Source: Dasyornis broadbenti
Lineage: Eukaryota; Chordata; Aves; Passeriformes; Dasyornithidae
Assembly: GCA_013397935.1 (NCBI GenBank)
Contig: VZRN01003374.1
Coordinates: forward strand, 1 to 64,000
Length of the DNA: 64,000 nt
Reading direction: 5' to 3'
Shown one piece after another: positions 49,401 to 58,463 of this stretch; position 1 is the stretch's first letter, and every line of letters begins with the position of its first letter. Both the position numbers and the translations under genes were made by a program. The notes beneath the pieces are model-generated. The model was not told the DNA's origin. It saw nothing but the letters and a program-made list of their open reading frames with translations, and did no database searches.

Positions 49401-52400
49401 GGAATGGTGGTGTACATTGGGGAAGAAAAGCTGCTAGAAAAAAATGAGCTTTGGGGTAAAATTAGTGGTATAGTCAATTGAAACTAAACAAGCAGAACTA
49501 GATCTGAACCAAAGGACAGTTTTAAAGGAACAGATTTTGAGATGAATCATTTAGTTCATGATTTCAACTGAGTAAAATAGCTCAAGGGTTTGACAGGGGA
49601 GAGAGTTTGCAGTTTCCTGAAGAGGCTGGAAAACTCTTTTGGACTCATCGCAAATAAGACAACAGAAAACTTAATGGGGAGAGATCTAGACATAGGTGAA
49701 TCAGTTCATGTTCATGCCAGGGAGACAAGAAACCAGCAATGGCAGCAGAACGGGAGAGGAATGACTCGATCAGAGGAAGCCAGCACACAAGGGAGAAGAC
49801 GGAAGGTCTGAAGAAATGCTGTTACTGGAGTTAGTCGAGGTTTTATCTATTTCAATTACCTCCTTTATGTTAGTGGCCTAGGTTAGAAGTATAAGGATGC
49901 ATATGAAATTTCATGATAATAGAGAAATTGTTGATGGGACTGATAAAACTTTTTCTCAGTTCACTGTGTGCTAGGGTGCTTGTCATTTGCGTAAAATTTG
50001 AGGAGAAGGAATTTGGTATATTAGGATATGTTAAGTTGACAGAACATATGTAATAATGAAGCTGTCAAAGAAGCATTTTTTTTATTAATAGAGGTATTAA
50101 TGCTGGTGTAAAAAACTTAAGTAAGCTTCCTGTGTGTTCTATTATATGAAATGCTCTGTATGGTTCTGATTCTCCAGGCTTGAGAATAATGAATTCAATC
50201 TAGATCATGCTGCAGTGTTACCAGAAAGGCTGGGATTGTTTAGTTATACAAAACAAAGCCTGAGAACATATTTGATTGTGTCTCTGATGACATTGGGGCT
50301 AAACAGCAGAAAGGAGAGAACAAATTAAGCTAGAAAAGAGAATCAGTACAAAACCACACTACTATACATCAGTTAAAAAGACCCACAAAAGTATCCTTTT
50401 ACTGCCAGAGCAATCATATTTTGGAACAGACTTCTGGACAGAGCAGTGTCAGCCCAAAATATAATTAATTGTAAGATCATAACTCGTCAGGTAATGTATG
50501 AAGAATAATGTGTGACATCAGTGTTGGTTGGATTGAGTGACAGATCATGTTTCTAAAATTAATTTGGATGTTAGTGGTAATTTTCTCTTACTTTCTACAG
50601 GGAAAAACAGATGGAATATATGACACTGGCTAAAACTTACTTGGAATGCGGAGAACCAAAACTATCACTAAAATGTCTGATTCAGTCAAAGGAGTTCCGT
50701 CTTTGTGCAGAACTGTGTAAAAAGTTAGGAAAGGTATTAAATCCTCACCTTATCCCTTTCCTTTTCCTAGAGCTTTTTTTCCTCTCACATTACTCAGAAA
50801 GTAGTAGTATCATTCTGTGTCACGGTAGTAGCTGAACTAAACAAGGTCTTTAAGCTGGGCTGTTCAAAAGGAAGCATTTGTCACAGAATATGCAGAAGAG
50901 GAACGAAGTAGAAAATGATGCAATTATGCAGGCTGGGTTTATTTCTTTAGCTTTCCTCAAATGTCATTATTGGTCATTTGCAGTCAAAAGTTAGTGAAAG
51001 ACAGATGTCATGAAACTTGAGCTGTTGCTTCATTCGGTACTCTGAATGATGATACTGAAACTTCACTGATTACAGCCATCTAAATGGAACCTTAAAACTT
51101 GGAAGGGTTAAAGTAGTGTGCTAACAATATGTAGTATTTCTTAATTGCAGTGTATTTCCACTAAAAGAATGTAGTGATTGTTTCTAGATATTTGAAGTTT
51201 AAGATACAAGATTAGGGTTCCCATTTTGCATCTGTAATTGTTTTAATTTAATACTATTCATTATGAGAAATTTGTAAGTCAACAGAAGCATGTGTGGTGT
51301 TTTCTAACAACAGGCAGAGCTGTGTGGATAAAATTATTTTGGAAATACTCTGTAATATCTTTCATTTTACACTCTAATTTTTCAGACACAAATATTTTGA
51401 AGGTTTTGTATTTGATTACATTCAGATACTTTAATTACATTTTATTAGAGTGTACTTCTTTATGAGACACATGATGGAATTACTAGATGTATTCTATTCA
51501 TGTAGTTCTGGCTCTTTAGAGCACTTCAGTTTCATTACTGATTTCTGCATTGCAGATGAAAGATGCTGCAGTTTACTATCAGAAATGCCAGTCCTACAAA
51601 GAAGCATCTGAATGTTATGAACTAATTGAGGAGTTTGATCTGGCCATTAAAATGTATTGTCAGGAAGAACTCTATGAAGAAGCAGCAAAGGCAGTGGAAA
51701 GGTATGTCTTGCAAGAGGGTATTGGACTATAATTTTCTTTTCCATTTCCAAATTCCACATAATGCAGCTGATACACTGAAAAATTTTTACGAGGTTTTTG
51801 TCTACTGACTTTGTTATATGCAAATCCTTTGTGATGTACCTTTAGTAATGGTAACTGCTTTTTTGAATGATTAAAGCTTCTTTAATATGTAGACGTCATT
51901 TGATCAGGTAGTTCAAGTATTAAAATCACCTTACCAACTAACAAGTTTTTAAATCAGCTCCCCAAAATATTAATGCAAATTTGTCAGCATAGATATAAAA
52001 AATCTGCACTCCCACATTTATCATGAGAAAAATGATAACAAGAAGTTAATGATAATTTACTGACCCAACAGGAAAAATTACGTATTCTCAGCATGCAGGA
52101 GAGAATATTTCACAAAACTGGCTTAGGGGATACCTTAATAATTTTGCATCAACTGTTAATAATTAGTTACTGAATTTTCTAAAGTGCATATTATGAAAGG
52201 TGCAATCAGGCATTTTGCTCAGACACTCAATAAGCTACAAAGTATATGCAGATACATACAACATACTTGAAAGAATTCTTACTGAATTGATGAGTTTATG
52301 TAAATTTTACAGAATATTGTATATATTGACCCATGAAAAGTTCACTGAAATTAATATTTATTTATAAATAGAAGATTAACACTGATAAAATGTGTTAAAA

Positions 52401-55400
52401 TTATTTGTACATTGATTTGACAGTGTGGAGAATGCGTCACTAGTGCTGTAAACCTTGTGATTTTGTTTGTACCAGAAGTTTTAATAGTCTTGATTCTGAC
52501 AGCCTTATGTTGTAATTAATTTCTTTCTGTGGATTGTTTAAGATGATGTGATCCTCTTTTGCATGACAGGAATATCACATTAAATAGTTGGCCTTTTTGG
52601 AGGAAGGGCTTCTAGGGACAACTATTTGTTTGATTTTTTTTTTTATTGCAGTGCTTTTTTTGTCTAGATTTGTCATCTGTGGTAGTAAATTGATACATCT
52701 CTTATTTCAGATATGAAGATATGTTGAATGCAAAAGGGCAAATGGTTTCCAAACTCTCCTGTACAGCAAATCAGTTGTATTTGGAAGCAGCTGCAAAGTA
52801 CCTGAGTATGAACAGGACTGAGGAAATGATGCAAGTCCTCTCAAAACTTGATATAGAGGATCAGCTTGAGTTTCTGAAGTCTCGTGGATGCTTGCACCAA
52901 ACAGCAGACTTACTGAAAAGGAAGGATCGCCAGGAAGAGGCTGCAAAGTTAATGAAACAACACGGATTTGCTCTGGAAGCCGCCAACCTCACGGCTATAA
53001 AAGAGTTTCGCGCATTGTGTTTGCTTGCTGAAGCCCGTGCCAGGCTGAGTCGCGGTCCAGAATCATACCTGGGGAATGTGGAGACCATCCTGAGAGAAGC
53101 CCTGGAACTTTGTGAACAAACTGGGCAGAAGTCTGGTGTTGCTGAGGCTGTGTTTTTGCAGGGAGCTCTGAAAGGAGACTTCATGAAGCTGAGCAATGCG
53201 TACTGTCAGTTCCTGTCTCTGAATCATTCTGCGGGTGCAGTTGAAGCTCTCTTTGCATTATGTCGCTGCAGCACTCCTAGCCAGAACATCCTCTTCATGG
53301 CAACACGTGGCTTGGTGGCTCTTCTGAGTCTTGTTAGGGGTCTGAAGAAAGCAGCCACCAATGCAGAGAAAGATATGGTGAAGTTATGCTTTGCCTATTT
53401 TGGGATTGTCCCAACAGGTGACAGTTGCCAGGTGTCTCAAAATGAAGCTGAACCCATTCTCAAATTTTTGTTAGACAAGCCAAGTCTAAAAGAAAGGAAG
53501 GCAAAAGGTGATTTCTCAGTAAGCACAAAGAATGTAAAATCAGCTTTGAAGCAGCACTTGCTAAGCAGGTTGTGCTCTATCATCCATGAGTTGCTGAACA
53601 AGAAATACCCTGATATTTGTATGAAGTTCATTGCTGGATTGAACTGTGAAGATAAAACCTGTGAGGGTTACCACAGGCCCCTGTTGCGCCATGAAGCAAA
53701 GACAATATTTCAGTGTAAAATGCATCTGGTGGCAATAAATGGTCTGTTGTTGGAAGCCACATGCACTTTTCCTAAAGAGCTACTGAATCAATGCAAAAGC
53801 TTTGATGACATTTTGCCTTCTGACAAATATGCATCATGTAAAGCCCTCCTAGGAATGTTTTTTCCTAATCATTTTCATTTGAGAATACTGTCTGAGAACC
53901 CAAATGCATGCAAAGAAATACTGCAATTCAGTAGCATTATTTCCAAGCCCTGCAGAGAGATGTTGAAGAAGTACATCACGTATAAGTTTAATAATGAAGA
54001 CACTGCAGCCAGAAGAGAATCAACTGACCTGTGGCTAAGTGCCATGAAAGTTTTTATCTTATCTTCAGGATATCCTGAAGAATTTGAGAAACTTCTTTTT
54101 AAAGAAGAGGATGATTATAACAAAGAGCTAAAGTTTGCTTTGGCAATGGCAAAAAGTTCCCCAAAGAATAAAGGCCAGGGAGAAAAGACCAAAGGAATAG
54201 AGGGCAGACATGGTATGTTGTTACCTGACAAAAATGCCGAAAATGCAGGAAGAACACACTTGTGCTTCATTCGACTTCTTGAAAATTCACTTGAGCAATT
54301 CTATGTTCATAAGAACCCTGAAAACTGTAAAAGATTTTTTTTCCGTTTCATGAATGTTCTGATCAAGAAATGCACAAGATACCTGATTCCAAGCATAGGA
54401 AATACGGTGATGTTGTTGGAATTCCAGTATATTCTCTGTTGTGCTGTCCTGATGCGTCTCTCCAAGAACATTACTCTCTGCCTTCCAAAGAGTTACATTG
54501 CTCTCCTTCATTACTGGGAGTTTTTGTTCAGACGCAAGGACCATCACAAAGAACTTAAAGATACATTTTCTATTATACAGGAGTATAGACCGAAGGACAC
54601 ATATGTAGCTGTACAGTATTTTAGATCTCATCTCTGTTATCTAGCAGAAGTCTTGTGTGGCATTGATGGAAGGTTCAATGTCCTCCTGGATGCATTCAGG
54701 GATCCTGACTGCATAACTTCGGGGGAGGCTGAGCGGACGGTAGTGCTGTGCTTAGTGATGGTACTGAATGCTGATCAGGTGCAGAACGCTAAATATAGAT
54801 CCCTCTTACGCCACCTCTTTCCTGAAATCAAGGAGATGCTGAAATCAATGGGAAAAGACACTCCCTCTAAAGTACCTGAAAGATTGCTGAGGGTGGTGGA
54901 ACAAGTGAGTGATGCCACCCATGTAAGAGAAGTTGCTGCAGGCCTGCAGGAGCTGCTGACAGAGCGAGATGAAGAGCACTTGGTTGACTGTCGCTGGATG
55001 TGGGACACTGCCTACACTCAGGGGCATCTATCCATACGGGGCATCCACTATGAACGCATAAACCTTGACAGGTTTGTAACCTCTTTGGATGAAACAGAAT
55101 ATGCTGATGAGCTGGAAGAGGAATTTGAAGAGGTTCGTTGCTTAGAGGACCAAAAGGATCCCCTGGAAGTCATTGCACTCAGCAAGCAACAGAAGCAAGA
55201 GCAGAAAGCATCTGCTCAACGCCAGCTGTATCGTGTGTTCCATTTCATTTCCCTATATGTGAAGTGGAAAAGGAAGGCCCGCTCCGGAGTTCATCCTGTT
55301 GCAATGAAAGAAGAGGAATTTTTATCAGAGATATTCAAAAAAGCAGATATTGACCAAACCCAGTGTGATCTCTGTGGCGTCAGATTCATCCAGAGCTCTG

Positions 55401-58400
55401 AGAACTATTTCAGCCAGTCAGAAAGCATGGAGGCAGACACTTCTGAACCTCTGACACCAACAGAGAGCAGTGGGGAAGAAAAGTTGCATGCAGAAGGAAG
55501 TGCAATTTCTGTGGCCAGTGAGGCCTACATGAAGCACAGAAACACAGTAGAACATGCAAATAACCATGCTGCCTACAGACACTATGCTGAGTTTTTCAGA
55601 AGAAAGATAGATCCAATAATACGTGATGGGCTGGAAGTAGTGGAGACCATTACGGAATGGGATTACGCCCGAGACCTTTTGGTATATAAAGAACGTTCCA
55701 ACTTATGTCAGAGGAAAATCAAAGAGAATATTAAGAAAATTTCAGATGCAGTGGAGGAAATCTATGAGAAAAAAGCCTGGGCTAAAGGTAGGACCTTTCC
55801 AGTTTTCTTTAAACAATTTAATAGGTCATCTTTTGGCCAAACCTCTAAACCTGACAAAGCTCCATTTGAAAATCTTAATGTGGTCAAGAGAAAGGTATTT
55901 CCAGGTGTTTCAGGTAGCTGAGGAAAAGAAGAACTGAGAGAGCTGGAAATATTGAAAAATATATTCTAAACTATTCCAAATACAACTTAATGCATCAGAT
56001 AGTATAGGTAAAGTGAATAGCAGTGAATTTTTATAGATAGTAAAGTGAATTTTAATTACATGATCAGATGTTCTGTGTTCTCTGAACTTACACAGTTTTA
56101 CAACACCTTTATAGTTTTACTGACAGGTCATCTTTACTACTTTTTTCGTTGTTTCTACTTCTGCCAGCCATAGTAATTTGGTTATGCAGGGGTAGAGTGT
56201 TTAGAATACTTGGAGTCTTTGACTAAGGATATCTCTGACTATTCTGCCCTTGAACTTGTAATTTTGCTAGGGCTGAACAGAAGTGGATACTTAACTACAA
56301 ATCTGTGCTGTGTCAGGTACTCAAAGGCAACCCTGGTATTAAAAAGTTCAGTAAATTATAGTACTTGAGATACATATTTTGATATCTGATTTTTCCCCCC
56401 TCATATGCTTAAAGCATTATTCTGTGCTGAATTTTGCAAGCAAAATTGAATTTCTGAATGAGTGGCCTAGAAGCGAAATTGTTTGGTGTACTTGCTTTGG
56501 GAAAGTGACAACTTAAATCATAACATTGTTACTGGCTTCAGTTGTAGAAATCCACCAATCCTGTCAAGTTGTCATTTTGCCTGTGAAGTCTGACAGTAGT
56601 CAAGAAGTGTAGTAATTGATATGTTCATCTGCTCTGATCAGTGAAATATGTTAAATTCGTAACTAAATGTTAGGTTGTGCTCTTCATGTGTAAGCTTTAT
56701 CTTCAGTCCTAGTGGAAAGTTTTACATATGGATGAAGTCCATGAAGTTTTGCTTATTGTTTACTTGGCTTTCTTCTCAGTGAACCATGATAGTGATGAAT
56801 AAGATAGATGTAGGCTTGATTAGGCAATAGAGGATTTTGTGATGGCAATTGCTTGGTAAATGTTATCTTAATCTTTCACTCAGTGAAAATATATATACAG
56901 AAATTATTTGTCTCTGGCATTACTTTTGCCACTCTTTATAATAAGCATTTTTCATATTCTTAATGCATTTCAGCAAAGGCTGCAACATCTCAGGTCCATG
57001 TTTTACTTTGGTTTATATAATTTCAGAGATAATGAAAGTCAGGAACTTTATTACCCAAAATAAAGTAGAATGTTTTCAGGATTCAGATGTAACTTAAAAA
57101 GGGCAGCACAAGGATGCAGTGCTTCTCCTCTGATAGTGCTAATAATGTTGATTGGAATGGGGAGTAATACATACATCATCTTCATCCACATCAGTGAATT
57201 ATCCCCCATATGAGATCACTGGTGACCGTGACTTCTGGGTTTGCAGCATTGTCACTCAACATGGCTCTGTGTAACTTCATTTTGTGCTTGACTTTTAACT
57301 GCTGTCCATTTCTCAGGTAAGTGTTCTCACAGAGTGTTAATTGTGCTCCATTTCAGCTGAAGAAGTAATAACCACACATGCCAAAAAATTGGTTGTCACC
57401 ATTGATGATGTTCGTAAATGGCTGAAGAAAGTGGACTCTCATAGGATAAGAGAAGAAGGTATGTTTTCAAATTGCACAGCTTTCTGTGCCCACTACTGTT
57501 CAGTAGTGGTCTCTAAGCATCACTTTAGTCTCCTAGTCAGCAGCATTGTGGATATTCACTGACCTTTGAGGCAGCAAGAGCAGGGCAGTCCCACAGGGGC
57601 TCTCTGGAAAACATGAGTTAACCAGGCTTTCTTCAGTGGCTCTTCAAACCAGAGTGTGAGCCTTGCAGCTGGTGGCAGGGTGGCCAGAGTGGAGCAAGCC
57701 TCCTCCCTGGCCCTTGGTGGATGCCTGATGAAGTCTGATAAAGGATGAAGGATGTGTGTGTTTGCATTGCAGACCTCTAAGAGCAAGTTTAAGACTTCAT
57801 GTTCAGGTTTAAACATATGTTTGGGTGGTGTGCAGAAATAGGCAGCAATGAAGTGATCAGACTTACAAAATGGACTGTATGTAAAACATTAAAGTAGCTC
57901 AATTTTAGGAAAACTGGTTGTGATAAAGCCTTGTTTGCATCTTCCTATTCCAGCAAAGATACAGTTAATAAGACTGGGAGTGCTCTTGTAGTCTCAAAAG
58001 CAACATAGTCTGTCTTTGAAGTCAGTAAGCAAATGTATTGTCTGCTGAAACTGAACCTTGGGAGAGACATGAGACAGATGTCTTAGAAAAGTCAAAGGAA
58101 ATAACAACAGAAACAGATTTTCAATGTGAGAATTAATTACTAGAGCAGCAAGTAGCTTAGCAGTCATTGCTTCCTTGAGGAGCTCTTAAGCACCTTGTCA
58201 GATTAAGCTAAATACTTCTTAAACATGATTATGCACATAAGAAGGTATATTGCTGACGTATAAAATAGCAATGACATATCTTGTCATGCTATTAAGAGAA
58301 ACAGGTATTGGGGTTTTCCATTCTGCATTAATTTATTGTTTTTAATATAGGCATGGTGCACGATAAAGACTTGGAAAATGAAGTGGAAGATGAAATTACA

Positions 58401-58463
58401 GCTTTTGAAGAACTTGTCCGTAAAAAACTCTCAAGGAAAAAAGGAAGACACAGGAAATTATAA
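18408..58463 (+). CDS. TRANK1: TRANK1: TPR/ankyrin-repeat protein with a UvrD-like SF1 helicase core, 23 coding exons
   Basis: Seen: 23 exons join with consistent phase and GT-AG borders into 8913 nt (2970 residues plus TAA). Joins: 18408-18541, 19647-19770, 20922-21072, 22044-22162, 25272-25355, 28182-28320, 28756-28887, 30615-30782, 32600-32755, 33130-33381, 34249-34425, 35851-38727, 39345-39544, 40002-40139, 42897-43037, 43774-43930, 44783-44871, 48899-49002, 50601-50733, 51556-51701, 52711-55787, 57357-57458, 58351-58463. Domains: TPRs at about 5-140, ankyrin region about 250-640, SF1 helicase with Walker A GRSGTGKT (1063-1070), motif Ia (about 1182-1190), DEIQD (1425-1429), GDTAQ (1452-1456), NYRSHSG (1499-1505), YEAKGLEFDD (1597-1606) and YTAITRAR (1674-1681), then TPR-like helices at about 1735-1880. 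Family knowledge: this order and length match TRANK1/LBA1 (human about 2925 aa); its biochemical role is poorly known, and helicase activity is inferred from motifs only. Start: the ATG lies one base inside its exon, directly before the first TPR, with G at +4. No disruption seen. Confidence 0.93.
19647..19770 (+). CDS. TRANK1: TRANK1 coding exon 2 (TPR)
   Basis: Acceptor TTTAG before 19647, donor GTATTC after 19770. Residues 45-86. It holds the second TPR (N.S.A...LG....S...A..SL..DP.YVK), with the usual Asp-Pro-x-Tyr at the repeat boundary. Phase 2 in, phase 0 out. Confidence 0.92.
20922..21072 (+). CDS. TRANK1: TRANK1 coding exon 3 (TPR)
   Basis: Acceptor TTCTTCAG before 20922, donor GTAAAC after 21072. 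Residues 87-137. It begins AYYRAGYS, the classic opening of a TPR helix A (KAYYRRG-like), and continues as the third TPR. Confidence 0.92.
22044..22162 (+). CDS. TRANK1: TRANK1 coding exon 4
   Basis: Acceptor CTTGCAG, donor GTAAGT. Residues 137-176, phase 1 in and 0 out. It encodes a linker with a Pro-rich start and an amphipathic segment ending KGKWR. Confidence 0.88.
23738..24832 (-). mobile_element. CR1 LINE fragment with reverse-transcriptase C-terminus
   Basis: CR1 3' sequence runs from GGACAGGGACATCTTCCACT through GCACCTTGCACCTGGCCTTG to GTCCAGGTAGATGGCATC. On the - strand at 24560-24829 it encodes a YLDFFKAFDTVAHN motif, the CR1 RT signature (LDFSKAFDTV-type). Stops interrupt it. About 1.1 kb, intron 4. 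Confidence 0.88.
25272..25355 (+). CDS. TRANK1: TRANK1 coding exon 5
   Basis: Acceptor after a T10 tract ending TTCAG, donor GTAAAG. It has 84 nt, phase 0 on both sides, residues 177-204 (starts SCLLLLSEKQE). At 28 codons it is the smallest coding exon, frame-neutral and isolated between two long CR1-rich introns. Confidence 0.85.
25733..25972 (-). mobile_element. CR1 LINE 3' fragment
   Basis: Starts near ATCATAGACTTCTAGAATAA, then GCCATGGGCAAGGACACC and CTGGGCAAACTGCTCCAGTG, which are CR1 3' UTR blocks. Intron 5. Confidence 0.85.
27009..27561 (-). mobile_element. CR1 LINE 3' fragment, left arm of an inverted pair
   Basis: CAAATCATCAAGGTTGGAAG opens the CR1 3' end in reverse. It continues through ATCACCTCCCTGGGCAGC and AGGTGCGGCCTCACCAGTGC. 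Its truncated 5' end abuts the next, opposite-strand CR1. Confidence 0.87.
27562..28043 (+). mobile_element. CR1 LINE 3' fragment, right arm of an inverted pair
   Basis: TTGGAGTGTGTCCAGAGGAG begins the match. It continues through AGATTAGATATTAGGAAGAA and TGGAACAGGCTGCCCAGAG to the tail AACCCAAGCCATTCTATGA, the CR1 terminus. Confidence 0.88.
28182..28320 (+). CDS. TRANK1: TRANK1 coding exon 6 (start of ankyrin region)
   Basis: Acceptor TTATCAG, donor GTGAGT. Residues 205-251. It contains an ankyrin-like helix pair (WLISIGAKAES, then YPLHAVIRLCI). It opens the run of phase-1 introns. Confidence 0.9.
28756..28887 (+). CDS. TRANK1: TRANK1 coding exon 7 (ankyrin)
   Basis: Acceptor CTTTCAG, donor GTAAAT. 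132 nt, phase 1-1, residues 251-295. It holds the start of a canonical ankyrin repeat, DRDGHTLLHIVAS at 274-286, which continues into the next exon. Confidence 0.9.
30199..30365 (+). repeat. AT-rich degenerate tandem repeat
   Basis: TTAAAGTTTAT occurs at 30199, 30273 and 30337. GAGATCATGTATTTTTAATA and GAGAACGTGTATCTTTACAT correspond in the first two units. Period is about 64-74 bases; intron 7. Confidence 0.6.
30390..30470 (-). mobile_element. Short CR1 3' remnant
   Basis: GCAGAATCATTAAGTCTGGAA followed by a phrase like TCTTCAAGTCCAGCC resembles the CR1 3' end in reverse. About 80 bases, intron 7. Confidence 0.5.
30615..30782 (+). CDS. TRANK1: TRANK1 coding exon 8 (ankyrin)
   Basis: Acceptor CTTTAG, donor GTACTA. 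168 nt, phase 1-1, residues 295-351. It completes the ankyrin repeat with helix B and turn (VIMLLNFGVDPTVPD), then a basic linker. Confidence 0.9.
31849..32397 (-). mobile_element. Antisense LTR copy in TRANK1 intron 8
   Basis: Reverse complement of the same LTR family as at 59446. It opens with a decayed TGATTTGACCTCAGCTGGC (family 3' end) and closes with GGCAAAACCAGGATA (family 5' end). Internal blocks align in order, including AACCCATTACGGG and TTATTATTACTATTA. About 549 bp. Target duplication not recognisable. Confidence 0.8.
32600..32755 (+). CDS. TRANK1: TRANK1 coding exon 9
   Basis: Acceptor TTTTGCAG, donor AAAG/GTGCTG, which is a weak donor. 156 nt, phase 1-1, residues 351-403. It encodes a helical segment (VLEQFVQFYRCEKG). 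No named domain recognised. Confidence 0.82.
33130..33381 (+). CDS. TRANK1: TRANK1 coding exon 10
   Basis: Acceptor CTTGCAG, donor GTGAAA. 252 nt, phase 1-1, residues 403-487. It encodes helices with ankyrin-like spacing (HKVLLLLTGKANG, then HLIRCLLERGG). I infer degenerate ankyrin repeats. Confidence 0.87.
34249..34425 (+). CDS. TRANK1: TRANK1 coding exon 11 (ankyrin)
   Basis: Acceptor ACACCAG, donor GTAAGG. 177 nt, phase 1-1, residues 487-546. It carries a clear ankyrin unit: LVYVLLTKGADPRN (helix B and turn), then QGDTPLHAAV (529-538) opening the next repeat. Confidence 0.92.
35851..38727 (+). CDS. TRANK1: TRANK1 coding exon 12, giant exon (ankyrin end, linker, helicase motifs I-III)
   Basis: Acceptor CTTTCAG, donor CAG/GTAGAG. 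2877 nt, phase 1-1, residues 546-1505. It starts with the last ankyrin unit (ENGNTVMHIVF). A charged linker of about 400 residues follows, then Walker A GRSGTGKTT at 1063 and an acidic Glu/Asp/Ser-rich insertion at about 1110-1145. Next come motif Ia FVTKNPVLC (1182-1190), a second acidic stretch at about 1278-1300, motif II DEIQD (1425-1429), motif III GDTAQS (1452-1457) and the NYRSHSG motif at the 3' edge. The motif II aspartate-glutamate pair and the motif III glutamine are intact. An upstream AAAG acceptor at 35744 would give an immediate stop in the required phase, so 35851 is the real border. Confidence 0.93.
39345..39544 (+). CDS. TRANK1: TRANK1 coding exon 13 (helicase core)
   Basis: Acceptor TTTGCAG, donor GTTTGC. 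200 nt, residues 1505-1571. It completes the glycine codon of NYRSHSG and encodes the following helix (ILRLASGVVDLLQHYFP) and a GPKPTVLES strand typical of UvrD-like domain 2A. Confidence 0.92.
40002..40139 (+). CDS. TRANK1: TRANK1 coding exon 14 (helicase motif V)
   Basis: Acceptor ATGGCAG, donor GTATTT. 138 nt, phase 0-0, residues 1572-1617. It contains TIYEAKGLEFDDVLLYNFF, which corresponds to the SF1 KGLEFD motif that contacts DNA and nucleotide. Confidence 0.93.
40375..40401 (+). repeat. (CA)13 microsatellite
   Basis: Uninterrupted CA dinucleotides in intron 14, a candidate polymorphic marker. Confidence 0.97.
42387..42434 (+). repeat. Compound (TA)n/(CA)n microsatellite
   Basis: A TA run, then CACACA, a second TA run, then CACACATACATATG; intron 14. 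Confidence 0.95.
42897..43037 (+). CDS. TRANK1: TRANK1 coding exon 15
   Basis: Acceptor GTTTCAG, donor GTGAGT. 141 nt, phase 0-0, residues 1618-1664. It lies between motifs V and VI and has no motif of its own. It is frame-neutral, so skipping would keep motif VI in frame. Confidence 0.9.
43774..43930 (+). CDS. TRANK1: TRANK1 coding exon 16 (helicase motif VI)
   Basis: Acceptor CTTCAG, donor GTAAAG. 157 nt, residues 1665-1717. It contains LKQLYTAITRARVNLWIFDE, where YTAITRAR (1674-1681) is the SF1A arginine-finger motif. Confidence 0.93.
44783..44871 (+). CDS. TRANK1: TRANK1 coding exon 17
   Basis: Acceptor CTTGTAG, donor GTAGGA. 89 nt, residues 1717-1746. It ends in GDYYAKHQFWE, the opening helix of a TPR-like array after the helicase. 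Confidence 0.9.
45366..47935 (+). mobile_element. CR1 LINE, ORF2 relic from endonuclease end to 3' tail
   Basis: About 2.57 kb in intron 17. The open piece at 45379-45588 includes VGDFNLPDINW, the endonuclease GDFN motif of CR1 ORF2. Downstream pieces keep RT-like phrases (HGFTMRKSYSTNLISFYD, then TGKCQTLHLG), and the 3' end reads TCAATTGGAGATGTTCTGTG. Frameshifts and stops break it into at least five frames, so it is inactive. Confidence 0.88.
48157..48201. other. Assembly gap (45 N) inside poly(A)
   Basis: 45 unknown bases flanked by A runs on both sides. It lies in intron 17, downstream of the CR1 relic, and does not touch an exon. Confidence 0.99.
48899..49002 (+). CDS. TRANK1: TRANK1 coding exon 18
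   Basis: Acceptor ATCCCAG, donor GTAAGT. 104 nt, residues 1747-1781. It encodes the TPR-like helix AAKCYQKGGAAEKSKLAL, with the A..CY.KGG pattern of post-helicase helical repeats. Confidence 0.9.
50205..50480 (+). mobile_element. Possible very old CR1/LINE remnant
   Basis: AGAAAGGCTGGGATTGTTTAG and a later phrase TTTTGGAACAGACTTCTGGA resemble CR1 3' blocks in the right order, but divergence is high. Intron 18. Confidence 0.35.
50601..50733 (+). CDS. TRANK1: TRANK1 coding exon 19
   Basis: Acceptor TTCTACAG, donor GTATTA. 133 nt, residues 1781-1825. It encodes further TPR-like helices (LAKTYLECGEPKLSLKCLI). Confidence 0.91.
51556..51701 (+). CDS. TRANK1: TRANK1 coding exon 20
   Basis: Acceptor ATTGCAG, donor GTATGT. 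146 nt, residues 1826-1874. TPR-like repeats continue (AAVYYQKCQSYKEASECYE, then YEEAAKAVERY across the junction). Confidence 0.92.
52711..55787 (+). CDS. TRANK1: TRANK1 coding exon 21, giant C-terminal exon
   Basis: Acceptor TTATTTCAG, donor AAAG/GTAGGA. 3077 nt, residues 1874-2900, with no stop over more than 1000 codons. It is predominantly helical. It holds a Cys/His cluster CEDKTCEGYH (2186-2195) and a split zinc-finger-like set C2759-x2-C2762 with H2816-x5-H2822, separated by an acidic Ser/Thr-rich loop. It ends in a charged helical region (KIKENIKKISDAVEEIYEKK). No catalytic domain recognised. Confidence 0.93.
57357..57458 (+). CDS. TRANK1: TRANK1 coding exon 22
   Basis: Acceptor ATTTCAG, donor GTATGT. 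102 nt, phase 1-1, residues 2900-2934. It encodes a basic helix (VRKWLKKVDSHRIREE). Confidence 0.9.
58351..58463 (+). CDS. TRANK1: TRANK1 coding exon 23 (C-terminus and stop)
   Basis: Acceptor AATATAG; TAA at 58461-58463. Residues 2934-2970. The protein ends in a strongly basic tail (about 12 Lys/Arg in the last 15 residues, ending RKL), compatible with nucleic-acid binding or nuclear localisation by composition only. Confidence 0.9.

Larger units (their letters stand above)
49003..57356 (+). other. TRANK1 introns 18-21
   Basis: Introns 49003-50600, 50734-51555, 51702-52710 and 55788-57356 flank exons 19-22. Apart from the possible old LINE remnant at 50205, nothing recognised. Intron 22 (57459-58350) is likewise empty. 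Confidence 0.6.
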
